Position numbers and translations under genes: made by a program | Shown here: one piece after another, positions 53,538 to 62,711 of the stretch | How the letters are laid out: each line of letters begins with the position of its first letter | Numbering within the stretch: the first letter of the stretch is position 1 | Assembly (NCBI RefSeq): GCF_000420745.1 | Contig: NZ_ATVN01000006.1 | Span: 121,436 to 185,435 of the forward strand | DNA: 64,000 bases | Origin: Pseudorhodobacter ferrugineus DSM 5888 | GTDB lineage: Bacteria > Pseudomonadota > Alphaproteobacteria > Rhodobacterales > Rhodobacteraceae | Direction of reading: 5' to 3' | Notes under the pieces: model-generated | The model's input: the letters and a program-made list of their open reading frames with translations, nothing else | What the model was told of the DNA's origin: nothing | Database searches by the model: none

Positions 53538-54580
53538 TGCGTGGCGCGGCCCGCCTTTTCGCATGGGCCGCAGTGCCCGTGCTTGCGCTGGGCCTGACGG
53601 TAGGGTCGGCCATGGCGCAAATGCTGGAGTTTTCGGATTTGGACGGGTGGCAGGATGACAATCATCGTGCTGCCCTTTCCACATTCATCGACACCTGTTC
53701 CCTGCTGAAAGACCCCGATTGGACCCCGATTTGCCGCCTTGCCCCTGATGCGATGGCATCCGATACATCGGCGCGCACTTTCTTTGAGATGCTGTTTCGG
53801 CCCGTCATGATTGGCACGGCCCCTGCCCTTTTTACGGGGTATTATGAACCAGAACTGGCAGGATCGCCGGTCCGCAGCCCACGTTACGCCTATCCGATCT
53901 ATGCCCGTCCGCCCGAGGTGCAGGATGGGCAGCAATGGCTGGACCGCGGGGCAATTGAAACATCGGGTGCGTTGCGGGGCCGTGGGTTGGAGATTGCGTG
54001 GCTTGAAGACCCTGTAGAGGTGTTTTTCCTGCAGGTTCAAGGCTCTGGCCGGATACGCATGCCGGATGGGCGCGCTGTGCGTGTAGGATATGCAGGGCGA
54101 AACGGGCATCCGTATCGGTCGGTCGGCAAAGAGCTGATCCGCATGGGGGTTTTGGACGAACACAGCGCATCGGCGCAAAGCATCAAGGCCTTTGTACGAG
54201 GCAACCCAGTGATGGGGGCCGAGATTTTGCGGCACAATCCGTCCTTTGTGTTTTTTCGACGCTTGCCTGACTTGCAACCCGAAAAGGGGCCGATTGGCGC
54301 GATGGGGCGGTCAATTACAACGATGCGCAGCCTTGCAGTGGACCCAGATTATACCCCATTGGGTGTGCCCGTTTGGCTGGAAAAAAACGGGCGCAACCCG
54401 CTGCGGCGCTTGATGATTGCCCAAGATACCGGCGGCGCGATCAAGGGCGCGCACCGGGCCGATATTTTCTATGGCACCGGCTTTCAGGCGGGGGAGGATG
54501 CGGGCACCGTCAAGGATTCTGGGCGCATGGTTGTTTTGCTGCCGATAGAACGTGCCTTTGCGCTGGCCGAGGTGGAATAA
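53537..54580 (+). CDS. mltA: membrane-bound lytic transglycosylase A
   Basis: 347 residues. Cleaves peptidoglycan with formation of anhydromuramic acid. Signal peptide MRGAARLFAWAAVPVLALGL ending about residue 28; no lipobox, so it may be soluble in the periplasm. FTGYYEPELAGSP, VFFLQVQGSGRIRMPDGRAV and MIAQDTGGAIKGAHRADIFYG with catalytic aspartate are family blocks. Coupled to the Tim44-like gene upstream and to the smr gene downstream by one-base overlaps. Confidence 0.94.
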   Translation: MRGAARLFAWAAVPVLALGLTVGSAMAQMLEFSDLDGWQDDNHRAALSTFIDTCSLLKDPDWTPICRLAPDAMASDTSARTFFEMLFRPVMIGTAPALFTGYYEPELAGSPVRSPRYAYPIYARPPEVQDGQQWLDRGAIETSGALRGRGLEIAWLEDPVEVFFLQVQGSGRIRMPDGRAVRVGYAGRNGHPYRSVGKELIRMGVLDEHSASAQSIKAFVRGNPVMGAEILRHNPSFVFFRRLPDLQPEKGPIGAMGRSITTMRSLAVDPDYTPLGVPVWLEKNGRNPLRRLMIAQDTGGAIKGAHRADIFYGTGFQAGEDAGTVKDSGRMVVLLPIERAFALAEVE

Positions 54581-55152
54581 TGGCGCGCCGCAGATCGTTG
54601 CACCCCGAAGAGGAGGAGCTGTGGAATGCGGTCGCACGCACGGCCAAGCCGATGCATGCCCCGATCTTTCGCCGTAAGGTCGTTGAGACACCTGCCGAGT
54701 TTCCTGAACCGCCCGTAAAAACGCATGCCGTGCCACGCATCGCGCCCTTTCGTCTGGGTGAAAAACCCGCCAGTCCGCGCCCGCCAAGTGCGGCCTCGAA
54801 TGCCTTGCAAATGGATGCCAAAGCCTTTGGCAAAATGACCCGCGGCAAGCTGGCCCCCGAAGCGCGGATTGACCTGCACGGGATGACCTTGTCCGAGGCG
54901 CATCCAGAACTGATCCGGTTTATCCTGAACGCCCATTCCAGCGGGTTGCGGTTGGTTTTGGTGATAACCGGCAAGGGCAAACCGGGCATGGATACAAACC
55001 ATATGCCGCAACGCACCGGCATTTTGCGCCAACAGGTGCCGCATTGGTTGCGCCAGCCGCCCTGCGCGCCTGCAATTTTGCAAGTGACCGAGGCGCATTT
55101 GCGGCATGGCGGCAGCGGTGCGTATTATATCTATCTACGGCGTTTCAGGTAA
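54580..55152 (+). CDS. Smr-domain protein
   Basis: 190 residues. Disordered, Pro-rich first half; the C-terminal Smr domain (about 95-190) has RIDLHGMTLSEAH, VLVITGKGKPG and the closing HLRHGGSGAYYIYLRR. Smr domains nick DNA or cleave RNA in other bacteria; which applies here is unknown. Start TAATG overlap with mltA. The last 18 bases overlap the convergent MFS gene end. Confidence 0.9.
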   Translation: MARRRSLHPEEEELWNAVARTAKPMHAPIFRRKVVETPAEFPEPPVKTHAVPRIAPFRLGEKPASPRPPSAASNALQMDAKAFGKMTRGKLAPEARIDLHGMTLSEAHPELIRFILNAHSSGLRLVLVITGKGKPGMDTNHMPQRTGILRQQVPHWLRQPPCAPAILQVTEAHLRHGGSGAYYIYLRRFR

Positions 55153-56364
55153 CGCTCGCCGCGCGTTTCGCAGTGGGACCAGCATGATCAGAACCGCAAA
55201 AATGAACGAACCCGCGATGGCGTAAAGCTGGGTTTCAAACCGGATCCCTGCATCTATCAACCAGCCTGTCAGCCCCGGCCCGATGGCTGACCCAAGAACC
55301 ATTACCGCAGCCACAGCCGCCTTAATGGATCCGATATGCTGTGTGCCGTAAAATTCGGCCCAGACGGCGTTGGGAATGGTTGCCTGCCCGCCGCCTGCCA
55401 TGCCCATCAGGATTACGCCTGCCGCTGTCCACGCTATGCTGGGCGCATAGGCATGCAGGGCAAAGGCGATGACGAGGGGCAGAAGGTAAATTGGCAAGAG
55501 GCGGGCGGCGCCGAAGCGGTCTATCGCCCACCCATAAATAACGGTGAACAGGCCAAAGGTAAGTGTGCCCAGCGGGAACACTGCGACGAGGGACAGATGA
55601 TCCCAACCCTTGATCGAGGCGAAATGGACTTGATGGAACCAAAACGCGGTGCCAAAGGCGGGAAAGAACATCATCGCGGGGGTCAGCGCCCAAAACAGCG
55701 GATGGCGCAGCGCTTGAGCCCGCGTCCAGTGGTGGCCATTCATGCCCAGCGTGGCCGAAGTTTCAGCAGCGCTTTGTGGGGTGCGTTCCAGCCGCAACAG
55801 GCGGTGCAGGATGGGCGTGCAGGCAAGGCAAAGCAGGGCAGCGGCGACCCAGAGGTGATGCCATTCAAAATGCTGTTTCAGCCAGACAAAGCTGATTGGC
55901 ATCAATGCCTCTGCCGTCATAAAGCCCATGGTTGCCACGGCAAGTGCGCGGCCACGTGCGGCAACAAACCAACGGACCATCGCGACGGTGGCGACGTGGC
56001 TGGTCATGCCTTGGCCGGTAAAGCGCAGGGCGAAGATAACCAAGGGCAAAGCGGCGGCCCAAGGATTGAACGCCATCGCGAGGCAGGCAAGCGCCAAGAG
56101 GCCAACCACCGCCACGCCCAAAATGCGAACACGAAACCTGTCGGCGAGCCCGCCGGCAAAGACCATTGCCACTGCAGACATCCCTGTGCCCGCCATATAG
56201 ATCAGGCCCCAGTCGCCGTTGGTCAGGCCAAACTGCTCGCGGATTTCACCGCCAAAGATCGAGATGAAAAAGGTTTGCCCAAAGCTGGACAGAAAAGCGA
56301 GGAGCGCGCCTGTGGCGAGGAATGGCGCGTTGTCGCGCAGGAAGGCGAGAGTGGGTGTTTTCAT
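55135..56364 (-). CDS. MFS transporter
   Basis: 409 residues with about twelve hydrophobic helices. The motif after helix 2, GGLADRFRVRILG, matches the MFS A motif, and the two six-helix halves are joined by a polar loop near residue 190 (RLERTPQSAAETSATLG). Probably exports or imports a small organic compound; the family here cannot be refined (resembles monocarboxylate/oxalate-formate or multidrug members). ATG 56364 precedes the first helix; the long upstream frame covers the hairpin repeat and is not used. Confidence 0.85.
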   Translation of the reverse strand: MKTPTLAFLRDNAPFLATGALLAFLSSFGQTFFISIFGGEIREQFGLTNGDWGLIYMAGTGMSAVAMVFAGGLADRFRVRILGVAVVGLLALACLAMAFNPWAAALPLVIFALRFTGQGMTSHVATVAMVRWFVAARGRALAVATMGFMTAEALMPISFVWLKQHFEWHHLWVAAALLCLACTPILHRLLRLERTPQSAAETSATLGMNGHHWTRAQALRHPLFWALTPAMMFFPAFGTAFWFHQVHFASIKGWDHLSLVAVFPLGTLTFGLFTVIYGWAIDRFGAARLLPIYLLPLVIAFALHAYAPSIAWTAAGVILMGMAGGGQATIPNAVWAEFYGTQHIGSIKAAVAAVMVLGSAIGPGLTGWLIDAGIRFETQLYAIAGSFIFAVLIMLVPLRNARRALPETP

Positions 56365-56428
56365 CCATCTTTGATGCTGTGGATTTGGGGTGGAGGGAAG
56401 CCTAAAACGTAGGTTTATTTGGCAGACA

Positions 56429-56480
56429 GCGGGGGCCAGCCCCCGCACCACCGAAGTATTTTTGCCAAGATGAAACGGGG
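56429..56480 (-). repeat. dispersed hairpin repeat, copy 4
   Basis: Read from the hslU end: CCCCCCGTTTCATCTTGGCA, then AAAATACTTCGG and the perfect 7-base stem GCGGGGG-CTGG-CCCCCGC. Same arm as copies 1-3. It starts about 18 bases past the hslU stop and is a likely terminator. Confidence 0.75.
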
Positions 56481-56497
56481 GGTCCGGTTTTGGGGTA

Positions 56498-57802
56498 TTA
56501 AAGGACGTAGCGCGACAGATCGGTGGAGCGGGAGAGTTCGCCGAGATGTTGTTCGACGAATTCGGCGTTAACCTCGACCGACTCGCCATCACGGTCGGGG
56601 GCGGTGAAGGACAGATCCTCGAACACCCGTTCGATCACGGTGTAAAGGCGGCGGGCGCCGATGTTTTCGACAGATTGGTTTACTTCGGCGGCGATGCGGG
56701 CAAGCGCTTTGATACCGTCTTCGGTGAAGGTAACGGTCACGCCTTCGGTGCCCATTAGCGCGGTGTATTGCAAGGTTAATGCGTTGTCGGTTTCGGTCAG
56801 GATGCGGACAAAATCGCCTTCCGTCAGGGCGCGCAACTCAACACGGATCGGCAGGCGACCTTGGAGTTCAGGTAGCAGGTCAGAGGGCTTGGCTGTGTGA
56901 AAGGCACCGGAGGCGATGAACAGGATATGGTCGGTTTTAACGGGACCGTGTTTGGTGGAAACGGTGGTCCCTTCGATCAAGGGCAGCAGGTCGCGCTGCA
57001 CGCCTTCACGTGAAACATCGGCACCACGTGCATCGGCGCGGGCGCAAACCTTGTCGATTTCATCAATAAAAACAATGCCATTCTCTTGAACCGCCTCTAA
57101 TGCGGCCAGCTTCACCGCCTCATCATCCAGCAGCTTGTCGGCTTCCTCGGACACCAGCAGATCGTAGCTTTCGGCCACGGTCAGTTTGCGTTTCTGGGTG
57201 CGACCCATTTTGCCGAACAGATCGCCAAGGTTCATCATGCCGCCCATTTGGCCGCCGCCTTGGCCAGTCGGGTCAAAGGCGGCAAAAGGGTTGGTGGTGT
57301 CGGCAATTTCCAGTTCGATTACCGTATCGTCCAGCTCGCCTGCCTTCAGCTTACGACGAAACATATCGCGGGTTTGTTCGCGGGCGTCTTTGCCGGCAAT
57401 CGCCTCGATCACACGGTCTTCGGCGGCAAGGGCGGCGCGGGCCTTCACGTCTTCGCGCATATGGGCGCGGGTGTCGATCATCGCGGCATCGACCAGATCG
57501 CGGATAATGCTGTCCACATCGCGGCCGACATAGCCTACCTCGGTGAACTTGGTCGCTTCAATTTTCAGGAACGGTGCGCGGGCCAGTTTCGCCAAACGGC
57601 GGCTGATTTCGGTTTTGCCGACACCTGTTGGCCCGATCATCAGGATATTTTTGGGATACACCTCATCGCGCAAATCATCACCCAACTGCTTGCGTCGCCA
57701 GCGATTGCGTAGCGCCACGGCGACGGCGCGTTTGGCATCATTTTGGCCGATGATGTAGCGGTCCAGTTCAGACACGATTTCGCGGGGGGTGAGGTCGGTC
57801 AT
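56498..57802 (-). CDS. hslU: HslU, ATPase of the HslVU protease
   Basis: 434 residues. AAA+ unfoldase. [20 protein letters not shown], Walker [10 protein letters not shown], the pore loop GYVGRDV, Walker [29 protein letters not shown] and the C-terminal SRYVL tail that enters HslV are all present. AGGAGCCGCCAC precedes ATG 57802. It normally follows hslV directly; here an opposite-strand WYL gene lies between them. Confidence 0.97.
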   Translation of the reverse strand: MTDLTPREIVSELDRYIIGQNDAKRAVAVALRNRWRRKQLGDDLRDEVYPKNILMIGPTGVGKTEISRRLAKLARAPFLKIEATKFTEVGYVGRDVDSIIRDLVDAAMIDTRAHMREDVKARAALAAEDRVIEAIAGKDAREQTRDMFRRKLKAGELDDTVIELEIADTTNPFAAFDPTGQGGGQMGGMMNLGDLFGKMGRTQKRKLTVAESYDLLVSEEADKLLDDEAVKLAALEAVQENGIVFIDEIDKVCARADARGADVSREGVQRDLLPLIEGTTVSTKHGPVKTDHILFIASGAFHTAKPSDLLPELQGRLPIRVELRALTEGDFVRILTETDNALTLQYTALMGTEGVTVTFTEDGIKALARIAAEVNQSVENIGARRLYTVIERVFEDLSFTAPDRDGESVEVNAEFVEQHLGELSRSTDLSRYVL

Positions 57803-57934
57803 GTGGCGGCTCCTGTCTCGTTCATGCATCACTTAGACAGCGCGCCCAGGGGTTTCAACCAACAGACTGGACAGACGCGCGGGCTTTGCGCGATATACCA
57901 TCCTTTTCCAACCTCAAGCGCAAGGATACCCGCC

Positions 57935-58540
57935 ATGTCGGCCCGCGATAAGACCGATGCACCCCACACCCTGACCCGTCGTGCGTTGGCGCGCTGGTTT
58001 GGTGCAGGCGCGGCATCTATTGGCTTGGGGGCTGGGACGGTTGTGGCGGCTCCGGTTGTTGATCCTGTTTTGCGGGATGCGGCGTTGCGGGGGCTGGCAC
58101 TGGTAGATCACCGTGCCGACCCGATAGCGGCGGCAGCAGCAGAGACCGCGTTGAAACGTCTTGCAGAGACTGACCCAGAGGGCGCGCTGCTGTGTCGGCT
58201 GTACCGTAAGCTGGACGTGCGGCCCGCAGGCGGTTGGCGCAGTGATGCGGGGGCGGCGCAGGCCAACGATCTGACGCAGTTGCATACGGCGCTTGAAGCC
58301 AGTAGGCCCGTACGGTTTGAGTATACCGATCTGTCAGACCAGCAGTCCACCCGGACGGTTTTGCCGCTGGCGCTGGTGCATCCGCCGCAAGGGGTGAAAT
58401 TGGTGGCTTGGTGCGAAAAGGCCGAAGGGTACAGACAGTTTTTTGTACGTGAAATGCGCGAGCTGACCACCCAAGCGGGTGGGTTTGGGCAGGATCGTTT
58501 GGCGCTGCTGCAAGGACTGGTGGAAAAGGAAGGCGCCTAG
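57935..58540 (+). CDS. WYL-domain protein with Tat-like signal
   Basis: 201 residues. The N-terminus TLTRRALARWFGAGAASIGL with RR at 15-16 and a hydrophobic core ending in AAP looks like a twin-arginine signal. The middle is helical (about 45-115). The C-terminal part (about 122-180), with RPVRFEYTDLSDQQSTRTVL followed by PLALV, WCEKAEGYRQFFVREM, matches the WYL ligand-binding fold. No helix-turn-helix is present, unlike most WYL regulators. AAGGA precedes ATG 57935. It lies between hslV and hslU on the opposite strand. Function unknown. Confidence 0.7.
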   Translation: MSARDKTDAPHTLTRRALARWFGAGAASIGLGAGTVVAAPVVDPVLRDAALRGLALVDHRADPIAAAAAETALKRLAETDPEGALLCRLYRKLDVRPAGGWRSDAGAAQANDLTQLHTALEASRPVRFEYTDLSDQQSTRTVLPLALVHPPQGVKLVAWCEKAEGYRQFFVREMRELTTQAGGFGQDRLALLQGLVEKEGA

Positions 58541-58541
58541 A

Positions 58542-59102
58542 TCAAAGCGCTGCAATCGTTTCCACGGTTAAATTTCCGTTCGTATACACGCAAATATCGG
58601 CCGCGATTGCCATCGCTTTGCGGGCGATATCTTCAGCCGCCATATCGGTCGTCATCAACCCCCGCGCGGCGGCCAGTGCAAAGTTGCCACCAGACCCGAT
58701 CGCGGCAATATCATGTTCGGGTTCCAGCACGTCACCGGCCCCCGTAATGACAAACAGATCGGTGCCATCGGTCACGATCAACATCGCTTCCAAATTTCGC
58801 AAGTACTTGTCCATTCGCCAGTCTTTGGCCAGATCAACGGATGCCCGCGCCAATTGCCCCGGCATTGCCTCTAGCTTTTTTTCCAGCCGTTCCAGCAGGG
58901 TAAAGGCATCAGCCGTAGAGCCCGCAAAACCGCAAACCACATCGCGCCCACCGGGCGACAAGCGGCGTACTTTGCGCGCCGAGCCTTTGATCACAGTTTG
59001 CCCAAGGCTGACCTGCCCATCGCCGGCCACAACAACTTGCCCGCCCCGCCGTACCGCAAGGATCGTTGTGCCATGCCAACCTGGAAATTTGTCTTCGGCC
59101 AT
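58542..59102 (-). CDS. hslV: HslV, peptidase of the HslVU protease
   Basis: 186 residues. Proteasome-like threonine peptidase of the cytoplasm. An 11-residue propeptide ([11 protein letters not shown]) precedes the [10 protein letters not shown] mature end, so T12 is the expected nucleophile. [20 protein letters not shown] and [14 protein letters not shown] follow. It ends 1 base past the convergent WYL gene and is 740 bases upstream of hslU on the same strand, so transcription of hslU may cross an antisense gene. Its promoter should lie in 59103-59254, next to the tRNA fragment. Confidence 0.97.
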   Translation of the reverse strand: MAEDKFPGWHGTTILAVRRGGQVVVAGDGQVSLGQTVIKGSARKVRRLSPGGRDVVCGFAGSTADAFTLLERLEKKLEAMPGQLARASVDLAKDWRMDKYLRNLEAMLIVTDGTDLFVITGAGDVLEPEHDIAAIGSGGNFALAAARGLMTTDMAAEDIARKAMAIAADICVYTNGNLTVETIAAL

Positions 59103-59254
59103 CTGCGCCCCCTGTACTTACAAGGTTATATATGGCGGCGGACAAGGTGAGGTGCAAGTCGAGCGGCATCAATCGGTCCAAAACGTCGACGGTAAACCTG
59201 GTGCAAAGAGCAAGCAGTGGCTTGTGGACCGCTCGTTTAGAGATAAGGGAAAAG

Positions 59255-59300
59255 TGGTGCCGATGATAGGACTCGAACCTACTACCTCATCATTACGAAT
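59255..59300 (-). other. tRNA-Thr(CGU) 3' half, probable attachment site
   Basis: On the minus strand the anticodon loop TTCGTAA (59293-59299), the 3' anticodon stem TGATG, variable bases AGGTA, T arm GTAGG-TTCGAGT-CCTAT (59266-59282), acceptor strand CATCGGC, discriminator A and CCA (59255-59257) are all in place. They closely match the 3' half of E. coli thrW from memory. To the right, where the 5' half should be, the bases (AAAA-type instead of a CATCA stem) do not fit. This is a tRNA 3' end cut in the anticodon loop, the usual crossover site of tyrosine integrases. Confidence 0.85.
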
Positions 59301-59941
59301 TTTGCCGTCCATGTGTTGGACGTGACCGGACCAAGCCGCTTAAAGTCGTACAACCCATTGTGATCGCTTGATTAATTATCGCCTCTATCTTGGATGGTGC
59401 CGGACGACGCAGGAGAACGTTTGACGTACATCCCCTACTAATGCCCTAGTAATAGGAACCGCCGAGTCTAAATACTGCCGCCTCTTTCGAATGTTGGAAA
59501 CTGGAGTCGGCTGGCTGACACAACAGGTTAGCTGCGGCTTGCCAGGTTGGTTGGGTCAGGGCCCGCAAACACGGCAAACCCCACCCCAAGCATAGGCTTA
59601 CACACTTCCGGCAGGCGGCGCTCTTTCGGCCGCCCTCTCTTTTGCGCTATGCCGGACCTTTACAGAACTTAGGCAACTTGATCCGCGGCGCAGGCCAAGA
59701 CCGGACGTTCGGATAACTTGCAGCGAACGGCAGATTTGAGCACACTTTTACCGTTTTTCTTTGGCGTTTTTCATAGTCTCCGTGAGCCAAAAAAATCGTC
59801 TTGGGCTTACCTGCTTTAGACCCCAATAAGCGCAACTCCTGTTAGTAGTCATTCGCCATAGCCGGTACCCTTGCAGGGTTCATTGTATTGTCTGCTCTGG
59901 CCGCCTTCTATCACTTTTTGCGCTGACAAAATAAGTCATGA
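59301..59941. other. 641 bases without a recognisable gene
   Basis: Directly inside the tRNA fragment. No frame of convincing length or family is present; the longest minus-strand frame (59647-59835) has no recognisable domain. A near-palindrome, CCTACTAATGCCCTAGTAAT plus AGG, lies at about 59435-59458. No integrase could be read, intact or broken. It looks like decayed element sequence. Confidence 0.5.
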
Positions 59942-60949
59942 CTAAGCCGCCTCGCAAGCCTTCGAAATGTCGGAGAGAGCCTCTGCCGCTATCGCGAATG
60001 ACCTTAAACGCGCGGCATGATCGTGGATCATTCCGGTCACCATAACTTCTTCTGGTTGGTAACGTTCAATCAGGGCTGCGAGTTCACGACGAACCGTTTC
60101 AGGGCCGCCTGTTGCCGAACAGGAGAGGGCTTGTTTCACTTGCGCAAGGACCGGTGCTGAAATTTCTCCTGACAGATCCGAAACCGGATGCGGTAGTTTA
60201 CCAGGGCGTCCTGTTCGCAAGCGGGCGAAGGCAAGCATTTGGGATGATCGCAGATACGATGCTTCATCATCAGTTGCCGCCGCGCAAACCCCGGCAGCCA
60301 ACATGAAGTACGGCTTGGCAAGCCACTGGGAGGGGCGGAACGTCGATCTGTAAGTTGCAATCGCATCCTCAAGCATGGCGGGCGCGAAATGCGAGGCGAA
60401 CGCATAAGGCAACCCGAGATAAGCGGCAAGTTGAGCGCCATAAAGGCTGGAGCCGAGTACCCAGACCGGAACATGGGTGCCTTGTCCGGGAATGGCCCGA
60501 ATTTGCGCCTCACCTGAAGCGTCGTCGAAATACCCTAGAAGTTCCGTCACATCCTGCAGAAAGTTCTCGTTGGCTTTCATATTTCTTCTGAGGGCGTGTG
60601 CCGTTACCCCATCGGTTCCCGGAGCTCGGCCAAGCCCAAGATCAACCCTCCCCGGATAAAGCGTGGCAAGCGTGCCAAACTGCTCGGCAATTACCAGCGG
60701 CGCATGGTTAGGAAGCATGATGCCCCCAGCACCAACGCGGATGGTCTTGGTGGCCGATGCGACCGCCCCTATCACGACAGCGGTTGCAGCACTTGCGATG
60801 CCCGGCATGTTGTGATGCTCGGCCAACCAATATCGATGATAGCCGCTAGCCTCGGCATGGCGCGCCAGGTCGATTGTATTGCTTAGGGCATCAGCGGCTG
60901 TTCCACCTTCGGGGATAGGTGACAGATCAAGCAGAGAGAAATGCTGCAA
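59942..60949 (-). CDS. luciferase-like flavin monooxygenase (LLM class)
   Basis: 335 residues, the MsnO8-like group of bacterial luciferase relatives. [74 protein letters not shown] and [20 protein letters not shown] line the TIM barrel and FMN site. It would oxidise an unknown organic compound with reduced flavin and O2, in the cytoplasm. Full length, no breaks. First recognisable gene of the proposed island; no partner reductase next to it. Confidence 0.9.
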   Translation of the reverse strand: MQHFSLLDLSPIPEGGTAADALSNTIDLARHAEASGYHRYWLAEHHNMPGIASAATAVVIGAVASATKTIRVGAGGIMLPNHAPLVIAEQFGTLATLYPGRVDLGLGRAPGTDGVTAHALRRNMKANENFLQDVTELLGYFDDASGEAQIRAIPGQGTHVPVWVLGSSLYGAQLAAYLGLPYAFASHFAPAMLEDAIATYRSTFRPSQWLAKPYFMLAAGVCAAATDDEASYLRSSQMLAFARLRTGRPGKLPHPVSDLSGEISAPVLAQVKQALSCSATGGPETVRRELAALIERYQPEEVMVTGMIHDHAARLRSFAIAAEALSDISKACEAA

Positions 60950-61026
60950 CTTTGGTTCCTTGTTTTCTGTGTGCCCAATTAGGTCAAAAAGAGGGCGGAT
61001 CGTTACTGGCGCAGGTAGTTAGGAAA

Positions 61027-61446
61027 TCAGCTCCGAGTCAAAGCATAAGCACCGGCAAGAAAGGCGTTCTTTAAATAAACTAGCAACTTCTCGGGATACT
61101 CTTCAACTTCCTTCTTGGCGAATTGAGCAAGGGCCACCGGACTGACAAACCGCGCGTGACACCCCTCCAAGAGTTGGATTAGAGTATCGATTTTGAAGGA
61201 TACGGCTCCACCGGCCATTCTGCCTTTTTTGGCACGGGTTTTGATCACAAAGGTATCTACTTCGTTTTCGCGAGAAAACTCTTGAAGAGCCGCCAGGAAT
61301 GATCGCAGGTCGATCTCAGATGTATCGTCGTCGAGCTCAATCCGTGTGGTCTTTAGTCCAAGCATCTCGATGATGCCTTCATCATTTTGGTGGACGACGG
61401 ATAAATGTACTTCCTTTGCTGATATCTCACAACCGCATACCACCAT
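61027..61446 (-). CDS. DUF3010-family protein
   Basis: 139 residues. MVVCGCEISAKEVHLSVVHQ, FVIKTRAKKGRMAGGAVSFK and KIDTLIQLLEGCHARFVSP match the DUF3010 pattern (RxKKGKxAGGAxSFKxE-like). The family is small, mostly in Gammaproteobacteria such as marine groups, and has no known function; the fold looks RNase H-like (short acidic beta strands at the start). Alone on the minus strand, 77 bases after the luciferase-like gene start. May be acquired with the island. Confidence 0.75.
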   Translation of the reverse strand: MVVCGCEISAKEVHLSVVHQNDEGIIEMLGLKTTRIELDDDTSEIDLRSFLAALQEFSRENEVDTFVIKTRAKKGRMAGGAVSFKIDTLIQLLEGCHARFVSPVALAQFAKKEVEEYPEKLLVYLKNAFLAGAYALTRS

Positions 61447-61595
61447 GTACTATTCCTTCATGTGTTAAATCCACACTACTACTCTTTTATGATCTGATAA
61501 CCCAATTACCCGGTTCTTCATCTTTCAGTGTTGGGCTATCTGTTTTTCGCTCGGTGAGTGGGTCGTAAGCATTTTTAAAGTGGCAGTGCCAAAAC

Positions 61596-61781
61596 TCACA
61601 AATTCGCTATGTCCAACGGTTTCTGATCGGGGTTCAGGCGCACCATGGACAGGGTTAATGCTGCCGCCACACTTACCCACGCCAAATAGGGTATGAATGC
61701 TAGCCCGGCCCATGTGTCCAATTGCCAATGGGTTATTGTCGCCCCCAGAACCGCGCACCACAGGCAGGCCACCCGGATCAA
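61596..61781 (-). pseudogene. tspO remnant (C-terminal part)
   Basis: About 61 residues with LATGITHW-like and FIPYLAWVSVAAALTLSMVR followed by LNPDQ, the end of TspO/MBR membrane proteins (PYLxWVSxAxxLNxxxWRLN). The first ~100 residues are missing. The frame closes upstream at a TGA around 61800, where a plus-strand fragment of another gene begins. Probably broken by recombination. Confidence 0.6.
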
Positions 61782-61783
61782 AA

Positions 61784-61969
61784 GATCCCCATGAGTTAAT
61801 CATCCGTCTCGGACGTGCAGCGGAGGCATTGGCGGAAGATCCTCGAGATGCAAATTTCGTTCAGGCCGCTGCCACATTTCGAAAATTGGAAGAGGTCGTA
61901 CGCTCCCATTTCGGCTACGAGGAAACTGAATTGGCGGAGGCCATCGGGTATTACCTCGGGGCGATCTGA
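61784..61969 (+). pseudogene. hemerythrin-like fragment (C-terminal part)
   Basis: DPHELIIRLGRAAEALAEDP, ATFRKLEEVVRSHFGYEETE and LAEAIGYYLGAI read as the last two helices of a hemerythrin-type protein (HF..EE, with a histidine and glutamates for a di-iron site). No start or first helices are present; the region upstream codes for the tspO remnant on the other strand. The family call is from pattern only. Confidence 0.45.
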
Positions 61970-62127
61970 TAGCGCACTTTAGAGGCTTCAGCATCTTCGA
62001 CATCAAAGGGCTTTCGTCGCTCAAGGTAGCATATCTTCATATCTGATCACTCGCTTCGCTTCCGTATTGTGAGTGTTCAGGCAGGGTGCCAAAGTCTTGA
62101 GCATTACAATGGGGAGGGAGCGTAAAG

Positions 62128-62604
62128 ATGGAATTGAACCCAAAGTGGGAATACGTCGCTGACGGAGTTATGGGCGGTGTTTCTAGAGGTGGGATGCAGG
62201 AAGAGATGTTTCGGGGGCGCATGGCCACCGTGTTGCGCGGCGGCGTCTCGTTGGATAACAACGGTGGCTTTGTTCAGATTGCCTTCGACCTCTGCCACGA
62301 TGGTGCTGGATTTGATGCAAGTGATTGGGATGGCATTGAGCTAGAAACCTGCGGCAACGGCGAGCGCTATGACATTCGTTTGCGCACGGACCAATTGACG
62401 CGGCCTTGGCAGTCGTTTCGATCTGACTTTATTGCCGCGCAGGAATGGCGCAGCCATCGGGTCGCGTTTGATGCGGTTGAGGCACATAAGACCGATGCCC
62501 GTTTCGATCCTGCACACCTAAGGCGGATCGGTATTCTTGCGATAGGTCGAGAGTTTCAGGCTGAGGTGGCTGTCGCGAATATACGCCTATATCGATCAGT
62601 CTGA
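62128..62604 (+). CDS. CIA30-family protein
   Basis: 158 residues. VADGVMGGVSRGGM, FRGRMATVLRGGVSLDNNGG, FDASDWDGIELETCGNGERY and FDPAHLRRIGILAIGREFQA are the CIA30/NDUFAF1 beta-sandwich pattern. The eukaryotic relative helps assemble complex I; bacterial members are of unknown use. GGGGAGGGAG precedes the ATG. Complete and isolated, between the decayed fragments and the DJ-1-like gene. Confidence 0.85.
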   Translation: MELNPKWEYVADGVMGGVSRGGMQEEMFRGRMATVLRGGVSLDNNGGFVQIAFDLCHDGAGFDASDWDGIELETCGNGERYDIRLRTDQLTRPWQSFRSDFIAAQEWRSHRVAFDAVEAHKTDARFDPAHLRRIGILAIGREFQAEVAVANIRLYRSV

Positions 62605-62711
62605 ACGCTGGCAGAGAAGTCAGAGGAAAGCCAAATTCGCTTAGCGGCAACGCGTAAAGATAACCTGCGACGCAAAACTTGCGCCGCAGATTTAGGATCA
62701 GGTGTAAGGCT

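Noticed and set aside
55336..56412. 358-residue plus-strand frame
   Set aside because: Antisense to the MFS transporter; low-complexity Gly/His/Lys-rich translation with no domain.
57002..57017. 13 of 16 match to parS inside hslU
   Set aside because: The bases encode the universally conserved HslU segment DVSREG, so the match is explained by protein sequence; it is also far from parAB.
59647..59835. 62-residue minus-strand frame in the gene-free stretch
   Set aside because: No ribosome binding site, domain or neighbour support; composition looks like decayed repeat sequence.
61525..61803. 92-residue minus-strand frame over the tspO remnant
   Set aside because: The neighbouring frame gives a clear TspO-like end; this one is out of frame with it.
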